Source of the DNA: Phycisphaerae bacterium
Lineage (GTDB): Bacteria > Planctomycetota > Phycisphaerae > Phycisphaerales > SM1A02
Assembly (NCBI GenBank): GCA_002709295.1
Contig: PAQL01000009.1
Span: 1-64,000 of the forward strand
Direction of reading: 5' to 3'
Length of the DNA stretch: 64,000 nt
Shown here: piece after piece, positions 52,952-61,566 of the stretch
Layout of the letters: the number at the start of each line of letters is the position of its first letter
Numbering within the stretch: position 1 is the stretch's first letter
Translations under genes and position numbers: made by a program
Notes under the pieces: generated by a model
The model's input: the letters and a program-made list of their open reading frames with translations, nothing else
Databases searched by the model: none
Told to the model about the DNA's origin: nothing

Positions 52952-53629
52952 ATGAGCAGTTCCAAGCAGCGGATCGATCGCTACGTGTCCGCGGCGACTC
53001 TTCCGGCGATCGCCGCCTGTGGCGCCTCTGTCGCCGTCACAGACATGGCGGAAGCCGAGATCGTCTACGAATCCCTCTCGATCACCATCGGGGGCCCCGG
53101 CAGCGCGCCGTCCCTGACTGCCATCGACATGGGATTTGCCAGCATCAAATTCGCCGCAGGAAGCAACAGCCAGGGTCCCGAAAACCTCATGGGTGCGAAG
53201 GGGAACAACCAGGTCGCGGTGATCGCGGGCGGAAGTTCCAAGCTCCTGCGCAACTTCGGTACCGGAGAAGAGATCGGCCTGAGCGCCGGCAAGCCTGCGA
53301 TCCTGGGAATTGGCGCGAAGTTCAGCACCACGGGCGGCAAGTCCAGCAAGGGAGGCGGCAAGACCACGAGCAAGGGTGCCTGGGCCCCCGGCAATGAGGA
53401 TTCCGTCTCCGGATACATGGGTTTCGCCTGGTTTCCGAATGCTGCCGATGTCAACTACGGCTGGTTCTCCCTGACCTGGGACGGCAGCTTCCTGACGATC
53501 GACGGCTACGCGTACGAGACCGAAGCCGGAGTCGGCATCGAAGCGGGTGCGATTCCTGCTCCCGGAGCCATCGGACTGCTGGGCCTTGCCGCGGGTGCGG
53601 CCGGAATGCGCCGCAAGCGACTGGCCTGA
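52952..53629 (+). CDS. PEP-CTERM-like exported protein 2
   Basis: A 225-residue exported protein. The N-terminus (KQRIDRYVSAATLPAIAACG) has the same plan as paralogues 3 and 4. The middle contains a Gly-Lys-Ser-Thr-rich low-complexity stretch (GGKSSKGGGKTTSKG). The shared unit NYGWFSLTWDGSFLTIDGYA then YETEAGVGIEAG is followed by the sorting tail IPAPGAIGLLGLAAGAAGMR and RKRLA. The ATG at 52952 has AAGGAG 9 nt upstream; the frame is open further upstream without support. A perfect terminator follows at 53672. Confidence 0.77.
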   Translation: MSSSKQRIDRYVSAATLPAIAACGASVAVTDMAEAEIVYESLSITIGGPGSAPSLTAIDMGFASIKFAAGSNSQGPENLMGAKGNNQVAVIAGGSSKLLRNFGTGEEIGLSAGKPAILGIGAKFSTTGGKSSKGGGKTTSKGAWAPGNEDSVSGYMGFAWFPNAADVNYGWFSLTWDGSFLTIDGYAYETEAGVGIEAGAIPAPGAIGLLGLAAGAAGMRRKRLA

Positions 53630-53671
53630 TCTGCGAGTCGAACGCCAGGCGTACCATCGAACGACCTTCAC

Positions 53672-53699
53672 CGCCCCCGTGCCACCCGGCACGGGGGCG
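53672..53699 (+). terminator. Rho-independent-type terminator
   Basis: A perfect 12-bp stem (CGCCCCCGTGCC and GGCACGGGGGCG) with a 4-nt loop, followed by TTCTCCTT. It lies 42 bp after the stop of the second PEP-CTERM-like gene. Confidence 0.75.
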
Positions 53700-53738
53700 T
53701 TCTCCTTGGTCACTGTGACCGCTTTCAGGAGTCTGGTT

Positions 53739-53783
53739 CCATGACGTCTTCGCCGGGGTTCTTCGCAGGCACCAGCTTTGATG
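53739..53783. repeat. Direct repeat, copy B (broken copy)
   Basis: This copy matches 52662-52708 over 24 identical bases and then with indels. Read on the minus strand the motif Trp-Cys-Leu-Arg is followed by a frame change before Asn-Pro-Gly-Glu-Asp-Val-Met, so it looks like a decayed copy of the end of the small gene. It lies 155 bp before the third PEP-CTERM-like gene; the rest of this gap (53630-53937) holds the terminator above and an AT-richer stretch near 53815-53870. Confidence 0.7.
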
Positions 53784-53937
53784 GTCAGGTGGGCGCCGAT
53801 TCACCCGGTCGGCCGAAAAAACATCCGGTTCCGAGGAAAAACGCTGGTTTAACCATGGGGCGCGAACATGTTTCTCCCTCAACAATGGGTTCGGGCGCCC
53901 GTCGTACGTCCCGGAATCATGCTGGAGGAGGGAAGAC

Positions 53938-54624
53938 ATGAATCGAACTGCATCGAGACTGGACCGTTACGTCACGGCCGCGACGATTCCGACCATGGCC
54001 GCGGTCGGTGGCATAGCCGCGCCGGTCGAGTTCGCCTGTGCGGAGATCGTCCATCAGGGGATCTCCCTGACCGTGGGCGGCTCGGGACCGGTCATCGCCT
54101 CCTTCCAGGTGGGCACCTACGGCACCTTCAACGTGTTCGCCGGAAGCACTGCGAGCGGAGGACGATCCTTCGGGATCAGCAACTCGTCCAAGGACAAGGT
54201 GCGGGTCATGAACGACCGCGTGGTCGGTGAGTCCTCGAAGAAGGGGACCACGAACTACATGCATCGCTGGGCGGCGGGCGAGATGGTCCAGATCGAGAGC
54301 AAGAACCAGGATGTTCCTCTGCTCTTCGGCAAGACGGGGATCGGTTCGCTCTCCAATTCATCAGGCATCTACGGCAACTTCGCGACCGGCGGGGAGGGGC
54401 CCCAGTCGGGCTTCATCGGTTTCGGAATCAACAGCGGCAACGGCATCCAGTTCGGCTGGATCTCCGTGACCTGGGACGGGACGCTGCTGACCATCGACGG
54501 CTACGCATACGAGACCGAGGTCCAGACCGCGATCGAGGCCGGGGCGATCCCCGGTCCGGGGGCGATGGGGCTGTTCGGCCTCGCCGGCGGTGCGGCGGGG
54601 ATTCGCCGGAAGCGGAAGGCCTGA
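53938..54624 (+). CDS. PEP-CTERM-like exported protein 3
   Basis: A 228-residue exported protein with N-terminus MNRTASRLDRYVTAATIPTM and a signal-type hydrophobic part. The shared unit QFGWISVTWDGTLLTIDGYA then YETEVQTAIEAG precedes the sorting tail IPGPGAMGLFGLAGGAAGIR and RKRKA. It is closest in plan to protein 2, and the two are probably tandem duplicates. A GGAGG lies 9-10 nt before the ATG, and a hairpin terminator follows at 54665. Confidence 0.77.
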   Translation: MNRTASRLDRYVTAATIPTMAAVGGIAAPVEFACAEIVHQGISLTVGGSGPVIASFQVGTYGTFNVFAGSTASGGRSFGISNSSKDKVRVMNDRVVGESSKKGTTNYMHRWAAGEMVQIESKNQDVPLLFGKTGIGSLSNSSGIYGNFATGGEGPQSGFIGFGINSGNGIQFGWISVTWDGTLLTIDGYAYETEVQTAIEAGAIPGPGAMGLFGLAGGAAGIRRKRKA

Positions 54625-54664
54625 GCGGTCGGATCGGCTCGGCCGACGGCCACCGAATCATCCA

Positions 54665-54693
54665 CGCCCTCGTTCCTCGCCGGAGCGAGGGCG
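54665..54693 (+). terminator. Hairpin terminator
   Basis: Arms CGCCCTCGTTC and GAGCGAGGGCG form an 11-bp stem with one wobble pair and a 7-nt loop, followed by TTATCCT. It separates the third PEP-CTERM-like gene from the acyl-AMP ligase gene. Confidence 0.6.
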
Positions 54694-54712
54694 TTATCCT
54701 GGGGATACGACC

Positions 54713-56521
54713 ATGTCCATGGCCCGGACCATCCCCGAACTGCTCTTTGCGGATCCCGCTCCGCCCGGCCTCCATGCCGTCACGAAGCTGGGGCGGGACG
54801 ATCGGCCCGAGGTCGTCCTGCGTCGAGGCGAGCTCGTTCAAGAGATCGAACGCCTCGCCCGAATCCTTCACGACGGGGGATTCGCCTCCCGACCAGTGCT
54901 GATCCCCGAGCGCAACGGCATCGAATACGTGGTGGCCTTCCTGGCCTGTCTTCGGGCCGGATGCATGGCGGTCACCGCGCATCCCCCGCGGGCCGGCGGT
55001 GGAGGTGACCGACTGGCCGCGATCGTGCGCAACAGCCGGCCGGCGGCGGTCCTGGCGACCCCCGGCATCATGGAGACGATCGATCGGGTGGCCCCGGCGC
55101 TCCTGGAGGGCGTGCGCCGCATCTCGTACGAAGCGCCCTCGGTGCCCGTGGAGGAGGCCGATGGTCCTCTCGTGGAGCCGGTTCCCGACGAGACGATCCC
55201 CTGGCCCGATCCCGACGACGTCGGTCTTCTTCAATACACCTCCGGTTCGACCCGGGATCCCGCACCGGTGGCGCTCACCCAGGGCAATCTCCTGGCCAAC
55301 GGTCTGGCGATGCGCGATCTCTTCACCCGGGAGGGGCGTCCCGGCGGCACCGTCTGCTGGATGCCGCTCTACCACGACATGGGACTCATCGGTCTCATGA
55401 TCTCGTCGATGCTGGTGAAGATCCCGTTCCACCTGATGGAACCCGAGGCCTTCGCCATGCGTCCGGTCCGGTGGCTCCGCGCGATGTCCAACACCGGTGC
55501 CGCCTACAGCGGGGGGCCGTGTTTCGCCTGGGACCTCTGCGTGGCGCGGACCAGCGAGGAGGATCGTGCGGAACTCGATCTCTCCTCGTGGCGATTCGGC
55601 TTCAACGGCGCCGAACCGATCCGGCCCGGATCCCTGGCGCGATTCCAGGCCGCCTTCGGCCCGCGGGGTTTTCAGGGGATGATGCCGTGCTACGGTCTGG
55701 CCGAGCACACCCTGCTGGTCTCGGTGCGTCGGGAGGATGAACCGATCCGGTACCGGGTCGCGATCCGCAGGGCGCTCGACGAGGGGCGGCTGGAGGTCCG
55801 AAGGACGATCGAGATCGACGAGACGACCGAGGTTAGGATCGCCGAGGACGAGATCGGGGTGGTCTCGTGCGGCCCCGGCATCCCCGGGCACGAGATCGCG
55901 ATCCGCGATCCCGAGACCGGCCGTCGCGCGTTGGAAGGGGAGATCGGGGAGATCACCCTGCGCGGGCCCAGCGTGGCATCCGGCTACCACGAACGCGCGG
56001 ACCTGACCGAGGCCGTCTTCCCCCTCGAGCACGGGGGGGACCATGGGCCCTGGTTGCGCACCGGCGACCTCGGCACGATGTTCGATGGGGATCTCCACGT
56101 GCTCGGCCGGATCAAGGACCTCCTGATCGTGGACGGTCGCAACGTGCACCCGGCGGACGTCGAGGCCTCTCTGGAGTCGGCTCATCCCTCGCTGGCCGGT
56201 GGCAGGGTCGCGGTCTTCGCGACCGGAGACGTCCTCGCCGGTGAAGCGGAGACGATCGGGGTGGTGGTCGAGGTCGGGCGCGACACGCATCGTGCCTGGC
56301 GACGCGACGTCGAGGCCGCGGCGGGCGGGATCGAGGAGATGGAGCAGGCCTTGCGAGCCCTGGCCTCGTCGATCCACGGCATCCGCCTCGCGAGGATCAC
56401 GGTGGTCGCTCCCGGCGGCATTCCGAGAACGACCAGCGGAAAGATCCGCAGGGCCGCGACCCGCATCGCTCTGGAGGAGGGCCGGATCGAGCCCATCGAC
56501 ACGGGGAGCGACTCGTGCTGA
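54713..56521 (+). CDS. Fatty acyl-AMP ligase (FAAL, FadD32-like)
   Basis: A 602-residue adenylating enzyme. The motif LLQYTSGSTRDPAPVALTQG (near residue 176) is the ATP loop, and LLANGLAMRDLF, VCWMPLYHDMGLIGLMISSM, FGFNGAEPIRPGSLARF and MMPCYGLAEHTLLVS are typical of FAALs. WLRTGDLGTMFDGDLHVLGR and KDLLIVDGRNVHPADVEASL complete the hinge and C-terminal part, and GGIPRTTSGKIRRAATR carries the catalytic lysine. FAALs activate a fatty acid to acyl-AMP and pass it to an acyl carrier protein; one is coded at 59055. The first P450 gene overlaps the stop by 7 bp. The start may also be the ATG at 54719. Confidence 0.9.
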   Translation: MSMARTIPELLFADPAPPGLHAVTKLGRDDRPEVVLRRGELVQEIERLARILHDGGFASRPVLIPERNGIEYVVAFLACLRAGCMAVTAHPPRAGGGGDRLAAIVRNSRPAAVLATPGIMETIDRVAPALLEGVRRISYEAPSVPVEEADGPLVEPVPDETIPWPDPDDVGLLQYTSGSTRDPAPVALTQGNLLANGLAMRDLFTREGRPGGTVCWMPLYHDMGLIGLMISSMLVKIPFHLMEPEAFAMRPVRWLRAMSNTGAAYSGGPCFAWDLCVARTSEEDRAELDLSSWRFGFNGAEPIRPGSLARFQAAFGPRGFQGMMPCYGLAEHTLLVSVRREDEPIRYRVAIRRALDEGRLEVRRTIEIDETTEVRIAEDEIGVVSCGPGIPGHEIAIRDPETGRRALEGEIGEITLRGPSVASGYHERADLTEAVFPLEHGGDHGPWLRTGDLGTMFDGDLHVLGRIKDLLIVDGRNVHPADVEASLESAHPSLAGGRVAVFATGDVLAGEAETIGVVVEVGRDTHRAWRRDVEAAAGGIEEMEQALRALASSIHGIRLARITVVAPGGIPRTTSGKIRRAATRIALEEGRIEPIDTGSDSC

Positions 56522-57783
56522 TCTTCCGATCCGAGATCCGAGGGACCAGAGTGGTCGAGATCGACGAGCTCGTCGCTCGTGGGGCCAGGGGTCCGGCGGG
56601 TCGTCCGGTGCTCTTCCTGCGCGATGCCGGGGAGGCGGAAGTCGCGTTGCATTCACCGGTCTTCGATCGGGGGCGTCTGGCACGATCGTTCGGGGGAAAC
56701 GGGATCCTCTTCTCCGATGGCGCCCACTGGAAGGAACGTCGACGCATCATCCAGCCGGCTTTTCCGCCGCGGGAACCCGATTTTCATCTTCAGGACGTGA
56801 CCTGGGCGGTACCGGGACTGGTCTCGAGATTCGCGGCGGCCGCGGAGTCGGACGAGTCGGTGGGTGTGGTGGAGGAGACGGTTCGATTCACCACCCGGGT
56901 CCTCTACAGAGGCGTGTTCGGTCAGGATCTGCCCTCCGATCACGACCGGGTGGGAGTGATCCTCGATTTCTTCGATTCGATCGGTGGCGTCCTGTCCTCC
57001 ACGATCTTTCCCAGGCTGCGTCTGGACGGTCGCACCATGGCCGAGGTCCGCAGGGCGGCCGAGGCGATGGAGGAGGAGGTGAACCGACTCGTGGAGGTGC
57101 GAAGAAACAGTGATTTCACATCGGACCGGGTGGACGCCCTCGGCGAGATCGTCGAGGCCCTCGACGCGAAGGATGATGTCCGGGGCATCCACGACGAGGT
57201 TCGGAGTCTCCTGGTGGCTGGAGCCGAGACGACTTCGAACACTCTGGGATTCCTCCTGTTGATGCTGGCGGGGCATCCGGAGGTCGGCGATCGACTTCAC
57301 GAGGAGATCGTTGCTGCACCCGATGGCGATTCGCCGTTCATGGATGCGGTGATCTTCGAGACCCTGCGACTGTTCCCGCCGGTCTGGTTCCAGACCCGTG
57401 AGGCGCTGGAGTCCATCGAGATCGGGGAGACGCCGCTGGAGAAGGACGACCTGGTGTTCGTCGCGACGGCCCTGATCCACCGCGACCCCGCGATCTGGGA
57501 GGAGCCCGACGCCTTCCGTCCCGAACGGTTCCTGCCCGGTCCCGACGGCCCCTGGCGTCCCCCTCACCGCTACGCCTTCTTCCCCTTCGGGGGCGGCCGG
57601 CACCTCTGCATCGGTCGCCATCTCGCGATGCACGAGTTGCAACGTTCGATCCGGGCCCTGGCCGGCCGCTTCCGTTTCGAGATCGAGTCCGATGTGGAGG
57701 TCGCGGCCGAACTCGGGGTCGTGCTCAAGCCCGCCCGCGACGTCCGGGTCCGGGTGTTCGAACGAGGGGGGGATCGACCATGA
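56515..57783 (+). CDS. Cytochrome P450, first of a tandem pair
   Basis: A 422-residue soluble P450 starting with GTG inside the end of the FAAL gene. The I-helix is LLVAGAETTSNTLGFL (oxygen activation, near residue 235), the K-helix ExxR is FETLRLFPP (near 281), and the heme loop is FPFGGGRHLCIGRHLA with the cysteine ligand near residue 364. HWKERRRIIQPAFPP is the usual C-helix. No membrane anchor is present. It overlaps the next P450 gene by 4 bp. Being between a FAAL and an ACP gene, it probably oxidises a carrier-bound acyl chain. An electron donor gene is not nearby. Confidence 0.92.
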   Translation: MLIFRSEIRGTRVVEIDELVARGARGPAGRPVLFLRDAGEAEVALHSPVFDRGRLARSFGGNGILFSDGAHWKERRRIIQPAFPPREPDFHLQDVTWAVPGLVSRFAAAAESDESVGVVEETVRFTTRVLYRGVFGQDLPSDHDRVGVILDFFDSIGGVLSSTIFPRLRLDGRTMAEVRRAAEAMEEEVNRLVEVRRNSDFTSDRVDALGEIVEALDAKDDVRGIHDEVRSLLVAGAETTSNTLGFLLLMLAGHPEVGDRLHEEIVAAPDGDSPFMDAVIFETLRLFPPVWFQTREALESIEIGETPLEKDDLVFVATALIHRDPAIWEEPDAFRPERFLPGPDGPWRPPHRYAFFPFGGGRHLCIGRHLAMHELQRSIRALAGRFRFEIESDVEVAAELGVVLKPARDVRVRVFERGGDRP

Positions 57784-59015
57784 GGTCGACCGTGGTTCCG
57801 CAGCTGCTGGAGGTCCATGGGACCGACCCGCGGCCGGAGGGCCCCGGGCGCCGGATCCTGCTGAGGGATCCCGACGAGGTGGGAGCCATCCTTCATTCGA
57901 ATCGATTCCAGCGCACCGACTTCGTTCGTCAGCTGTCCGGCGACGGTCTCCTGGCGACCGACGGGGATCTCTGGCGGGAGCGGAGGCGCATCGTTCAGAA
58001 GTCGTTCCCGGTGCGTGATGTCGAGGCGCACCTCGACAGCATCCGACTGGCCCTGCCCGGTTTCGTGGAGCGTCTCGGGGAGGCGGCGGACGAGGATCGA
58101 CCGGTCTGTCTGCTCGATGAGATGATGCGGGTGGTGAGCAGGGTCGTCTACCGGGCGGTGTTCGGCGTCGAACTCGGACGCGACGAGGACCGGGTCTCGA
58201 TCTTCCAGCCCATGATGGAGGCGGTCGGCGACGTGCACTGGTCGCTGGTGGCTCCCGGAGGGACCGTCGACGCCGGATCCCTGGTGAGACTGAAGCGGAC
58301 CCGCGACGCGGCGGATGTCGAGATCACCCGGATGGTGGAACGACGTCGCGCCGTGGACATCGGCATCGACGATGCGCTGGGTCGCCTGATCCGAGCAAGG
58401 GACGAGGGCCTGGTCGACGACGTCGCCATCCACGACGAGGTCCGCTCCCTGGTCCTCGCATCGACCGAGACCAGTGTGAACAGCCTCATCTGGGCGTTCC
58501 TCCTGATTGATGATCGTCCGGAGATCCTCGCCCGGATCGAACGTGACCTGGACGCCGGTGGCGGCGACGAGATCATCGACAAGGTGATCTGGGAGACGTT
58601 GCGTCTCTATCCGCCGGTCTGGGCGAACGAAAGACAGGCCATCGAACCGGTGGACGAGGCGGGGCGATCATGGGAGAAGGGCGATCGGGCGGTGATCTCC
58701 GCGTATCGGCTGCATCGGGACCCGCGTCAGTGGGAGGATCCCGACGCGTTCCGCATCGAGCGATTCGAGGGACTGGCCGAGCGCCGCTGGCAGCCGCCGC
58801 ACCGTTTCGCCTACATGCCCTTCGGGGCCGGACCGCATCTCTGCATCGGCCGGAATCTGGCTCTGATCGAGATGCGGTGGATCATGCGCGAGGTTCATTC
58901 ACGATTCAGAATCGATTTCGATGACCCCGATTCGATCGAACCGATACTGGGGATCGTGATGAGGCCTTCTGCTCCGGTCATGGTCCGCATCACGAGACGC
59001 GATCGGAAGCACTGA
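57780..59015 (+). CDS. Cytochrome P450, second of a tandem pair
   Basis: A 411-residue soluble P450 related to its neighbour. C-helix LWRERRRIVQKSFPV, I-helix LVLASTETSVNSLIWA (near residue 227; the usual A/G-G-x-D/E-T is here A-S-T-E-T), K-helix WETLRLYPPVW, and heme loop YMPFGAGPHLCIGRNLA with cysteine near residue 355. Both P450s have His where most have Arg in the heme loop (GxHxC), so they share an origin and probably act on related substrates. Translationally coupled to the first by the 4-bp overlap. Confidence 0.92.
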   Translation: MRSTVVPQLLEVHGTDPRPEGPGRRILLRDPDEVGAILHSNRFQRTDFVRQLSGDGLLATDGDLWRERRRIVQKSFPVRDVEAHLDSIRLALPGFVERLGEAADEDRPVCLLDEMMRVVSRVVYRAVFGVELGRDEDRVSIFQPMMEAVGDVHWSLVAPGGTVDAGSLVRLKRTRDAADVEITRMVERRRAVDIGIDDALGRLIRARDEGLVDDVAIHDEVRSLVLASTETSVNSLIWAFLLIDDRPEILARIERDLDAGGGDEIIDKVIWETLRLYPPVWANERQAIEPVDEAGRSWEKGDRAVISAYRLHRDPRQWEDPDAFRIERFEGLAERRWQPPHRFAYMPFGAGPHLCIGRNLALIEMRWIMREVHSRFRIDFDDPDSIEPILGIVMRPSAPVMVRITRRDRKH

Positions 59016-59054
59016 TCTAGTCGCCTGAAGCGAAGCTTTGGAAGGGATCCTCCG

Positions 59055-59297
59055 GTGCCAGACATGACCAGCGACGACATTGCGAAGTGGATTCGAACCC
59101 GGATCGCCGCCGACATCGACAAGGATCCCTCCGAGGTGGACCCCGAGGTCACCTTCGATCGCATCGGGATCGACTCGCTGGCCCTGCTCGGGGTTCTCGG
59201 GGATCTCGCGGGGGAGCTGGACATCGAGATCGAGACCAGCGTGCTCTTCGATCACCCCACGATCGCGTCGCTCTCCAGCCATTTCGGATCGGGTTGA
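59055..59297 (+). CDS. Acyl carrier protein
   Basis: An 80-residue acyl carrier protein with four helices and the phosphopantetheine site FDRIGIDSLALLG (serine 41). Its acidic second half and the VLFDHPTIASLSSHF end are like carriers of FAAL- or PKS-type systems rather than the housekeeping AcpP. It lies 39 bp after the second P450 and is the likely acceptor of the FAAL product. The start is GTG at 59055 or ATG at 59064. Confidence 0.92.
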   Translation: MPDMTSDDIAKWIRTRIAADIDKDPSEVDPEVTFDRIGIDSLALLGVLGDLAGELDIEIETSVLFDHPTIASLSSHFGSG

Positions 59298-59327
59298 GTC
59301 TCCGGATCGTTCCTCGACGTGCGGTCG

Positions 59328-60236
59328 TCAATCCCCTCGCCCGGAGGATTCCGGAGCGATGGTCCGGCGGAGATGGACTCTCTGATCGACAGAATCGACC
59401 TTGTTCCGCCGAGCCATGGACACGGTGTTCGGCTGACGACTTCCCGCCTCGAAGGTGATCGTGTGGATGCCGGCGGCCTCCGCACGTTCGTACATGGTGG
59501 CGGTGAGCCTCGACTGCAGCGGGTCGAGTCGGAATCGGGGGTGGATGCCCTCGCCGTCGATCTTGAGGACGCCCGGTCTGACGATGAGCGTGCAGCAGAA
59601 TCCGACCACCATGCCCTCGTGGACCGCCACCAGCTGCAGCGTGCGTTCGGGATCGTCCTCCCTCCGGGCGTGGAAGCGACGACGGAACTCGAAGATCCCG
59701 CGGTTGGCCGAGCCCCCGATCCATGCGGAGTTCGCCTCGGCCACCGCATCGATGTGCTGGGCCTCGATCTGGAGGATCTCCACGTCGAAGCGGCTCTTGA
59801 TGCGGCCGCGGGTGCGTTCGAGGATCCGGTCGAGGGCCTGCTGGAGGACCTCCCGGGGTGCGGAGTAGAGGTCGAAGGTCTCATGGATCTCGAACCCGTT
59901 CGATTCGAGAAGGTCCTGATGCCGGGAGGCGGCCACCGTGTCTGTGTAGGCATCGAGACTGGCCGCTCCACTCCGCCGCGCGGTCTCGGCGGCCTTGTTC
60001 AGAAGATCCGGCCCGACGGTGTTCACGGTGGCGTCATCGGTTCCGTTGAGCTCGATGTGGACGATCCCATTCGCCCCGAAATCGAGCATGACCGCCGCGA
60101 TCACCTGGCCGTCCTCGACCGCGCACCACGACAGATCCGCTTCGTGGCGGTTGAACCAGGCCGGTGAGAGGCGGGCGAGGGTCGATCGATCCGTCTCGGT
60201 GGCCTCGACGATGTCGGGAGGTTTGGTCGCCGCCAT
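59328..60236 (-). CDS. GNAT-like acetyltransferase with two domains
   Basis: About 302 residues. The N-terminal half has the GNAT-like pattern WCAVEDGQVIAAVMLDFGAN, and the C-terminal half repeats it better (LQLVAVHEGMVVGFCCTLIV, LDPLQSRLTATMYERAEAAG and HTITFEAGSRQPNTVSMARR). The substrate cannot be predicted. I use the ATG at 60236, but the one at 60251 is equally possible. It converges with the ACP gene and is divergent from the next gene; whether it serves the acyl pathway is open. Confidence 0.6.
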   Translation of the reverse strand: MAATKPPDIVEATETDRSTLARLSPAWFNRHEADLSWCAVEDGQVIAAVMLDFGANGIVHIELNGTDDATVNTVGPDLLNKAAETARRSGAASLDAYTDTVAASRHQDLLESNGFEIHETFDLYSAPREVLQQALDRILERTRGRIKSRFDVEILQIEAQHIDAVAEANSAWIGGSANRGIFEFRRRFHARREDDPERTLQLVAVHEGMVVGFCCTLIVRPGVLKIDGEGIHPRFRLDPLQSRLTATMYERAEAAGIHTITFEAGSRQPNTVSMARRNKVDSVDQRVHLRRTIAPESSGRGD

Positions 60237-60300
60237 GTCCGTACGGTACATTCCATGCTCGATGAACTCCGCTGCTGGACATCGTCGGGATGGTGGGCCG

Positions 60301-61566
60301 ATGGCCGTCCTTGTCGTGTCCCGTGGGGTCCTGAGCGACGGTGACGGAGGTCCGTCCTCGAACCGGACGGTTCGTCTGGCCGGCACTTCGCATCCCGGCG
60401 TCTCGTCGCTTGCCTCCACGATCTCGACCGGTGACTGGCCCGAGGTCCATGGGGTGATCGGTCAGCATCAGCCCCATGTCGACCGTCTCGGGTACGAGAT
60501 CCCGCGGCCCGAACGAGCCACCGGAGGGTCGATCTGGTCGGCGGCCGCCGCTTCGGGGCGACACGTGGCGATCGGCAACTGGCCGCATGGCTGGCTCCGG
60601 CCGGAGCTCGACGGGAGTGGTCGACATGATCGAATCGAGCCTCGGGCGATCGACGGACTGGCCGGGGAGGCCCCCGCGTCGTGTCCTCCCGGGGCGGTGG
60701 AGCCGAAGACGGTGGAGGACTCGCTGCGCGGACACGGGGGAGCCGACCGGATCGAACTGAACTGCGCCGCGATCGAGGTGCTCGCCGACGAGGGCCCGGA
60801 CCTGATGCTGGGCTGGATCTCCTCGATTTCCGGGGACATCGGGGAGCGACGGGCCCGCATCGAGGGGATCAGGACGCGCCTCGGCGAGGCCGCCGGAAGC
60901 GAGGCGACCATGGTGGTGCTGGAACATCCACCCGTCGAATCAACGATCTTCCGGCAACCCTTGAGGAATCCTCCTCCTCTTCTTCATGTGTTCGGTCCTC
61001 GAGTGATCACGATCAAGGGCCGGCCTCGTGTGGATGTGATCCCCGCGCTGGTCGCCGAGGCGATCGGCGTCGATCCGAAGTCGTCCCGTTTCCGGGTCGA
61101 CCCACCCTCGGGCGGGGTGGAGCGGCTTCAGGCCGCAGGTCTGCCCGGTCCAAATCGCATCTCGGCCTTCGACCTGAAGCAGTACGAGTTCGAACGCAGT
61201 CGGGAGATCGCCGCCTCCCTGATCGCGCGGGGTCGATGGGCGGAGGCGGAGCCCTGGTTGTCGTCGTCGATCCAGACCCAGCACGGAAGGATCGACGTCG
61301 CAAGCCTCGTCCTGCTTCTGATCCGGATCCGCCGGGCCCGTGGGGCGCAGGAGGCGGACCGGCTGCTGGCCAGCGTGAGGGAACGACTTTCGCCGGTTCT
61401 CGGAGACCTGATCGATGCATGGCTCGCCGGTCGAGGTGGGGAGGTGATCGGCGAAGGAGGGACCGAGGTGCTGCGCAACCTCGGGCCGTTCCTCGCGGAA
61501 TCGCTTCTGGTGGACCTGCGGCGTCGAGGGAGGTTGCCGCTGCCCGAGGATGGTCGATCCGGATGA
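60301..61566 (+). CDS. Possible degenerate alkaline-phosphatase-superfamily protein
   Basis: A 421-residue protein. The segments TISTGDWPEVHGVIGQHQPH, GGSIWSAAAASGRHVAIGNW and PLLHVFGPRVITIKG recall the AlkP-superfamily phosphodiesterase-like proteins of planctomycetes. The usual N-terminal metal ligands and nucleophile (G-x-D...T/S) are not visible, so it may be inactive or not this family. The last 120 residues are helical (FERSREIAASLIARGRWAEA). The ATG at 60301 gives MAVLVVSRGVLSDG; the frame is open upstream as a shadow of the divergent gene. Confidence 0.4.
   Translation: MAVLVVSRGVLSDGDGGPSSNRTVRLAGTSHPGVSSLASTISTGDWPEVHGVIGQHQPHVDRLGYEIPRPERATGGSIWSAAAASGRHVAIGNWPHGWLRPELDGSGRHDRIEPRAIDGLAGEAPASCPPGAVEPKTVEDSLRGHGGADRIELNCAAIEVLADEGPDLMLGWISSISGDIGERRARIEGIRTRLGEAAGSEATMVVLEHPPVESTIFRQPLRNPPPLLHVFGPRVITIKGRPRVDVIPALVAEAIGVDPKSSRFRVDPPSGGVERLQAAGLPGPNRISAFDLKQYEFERSREIAASLIARGRWAEAEPWLSSSIQTQHGRIDVASLVLLLIRIRRARGAQEADRLLASVRERLSPVLGDLIDAWLAGRGGEVIGEGGTEVLRNLGPFLAESLLVDLRRRGRLPLPEDGRSG

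Noticed and set aside
53451-53939. A minus-strand open frame of 162 codons containing the motif Trp-Cys-Leu-Arg
   Set aside because: It runs antisense into the PEP-CTERM-like gene 2, and the motif is out of frame relative to copy A, so it is a relic and not a gene.
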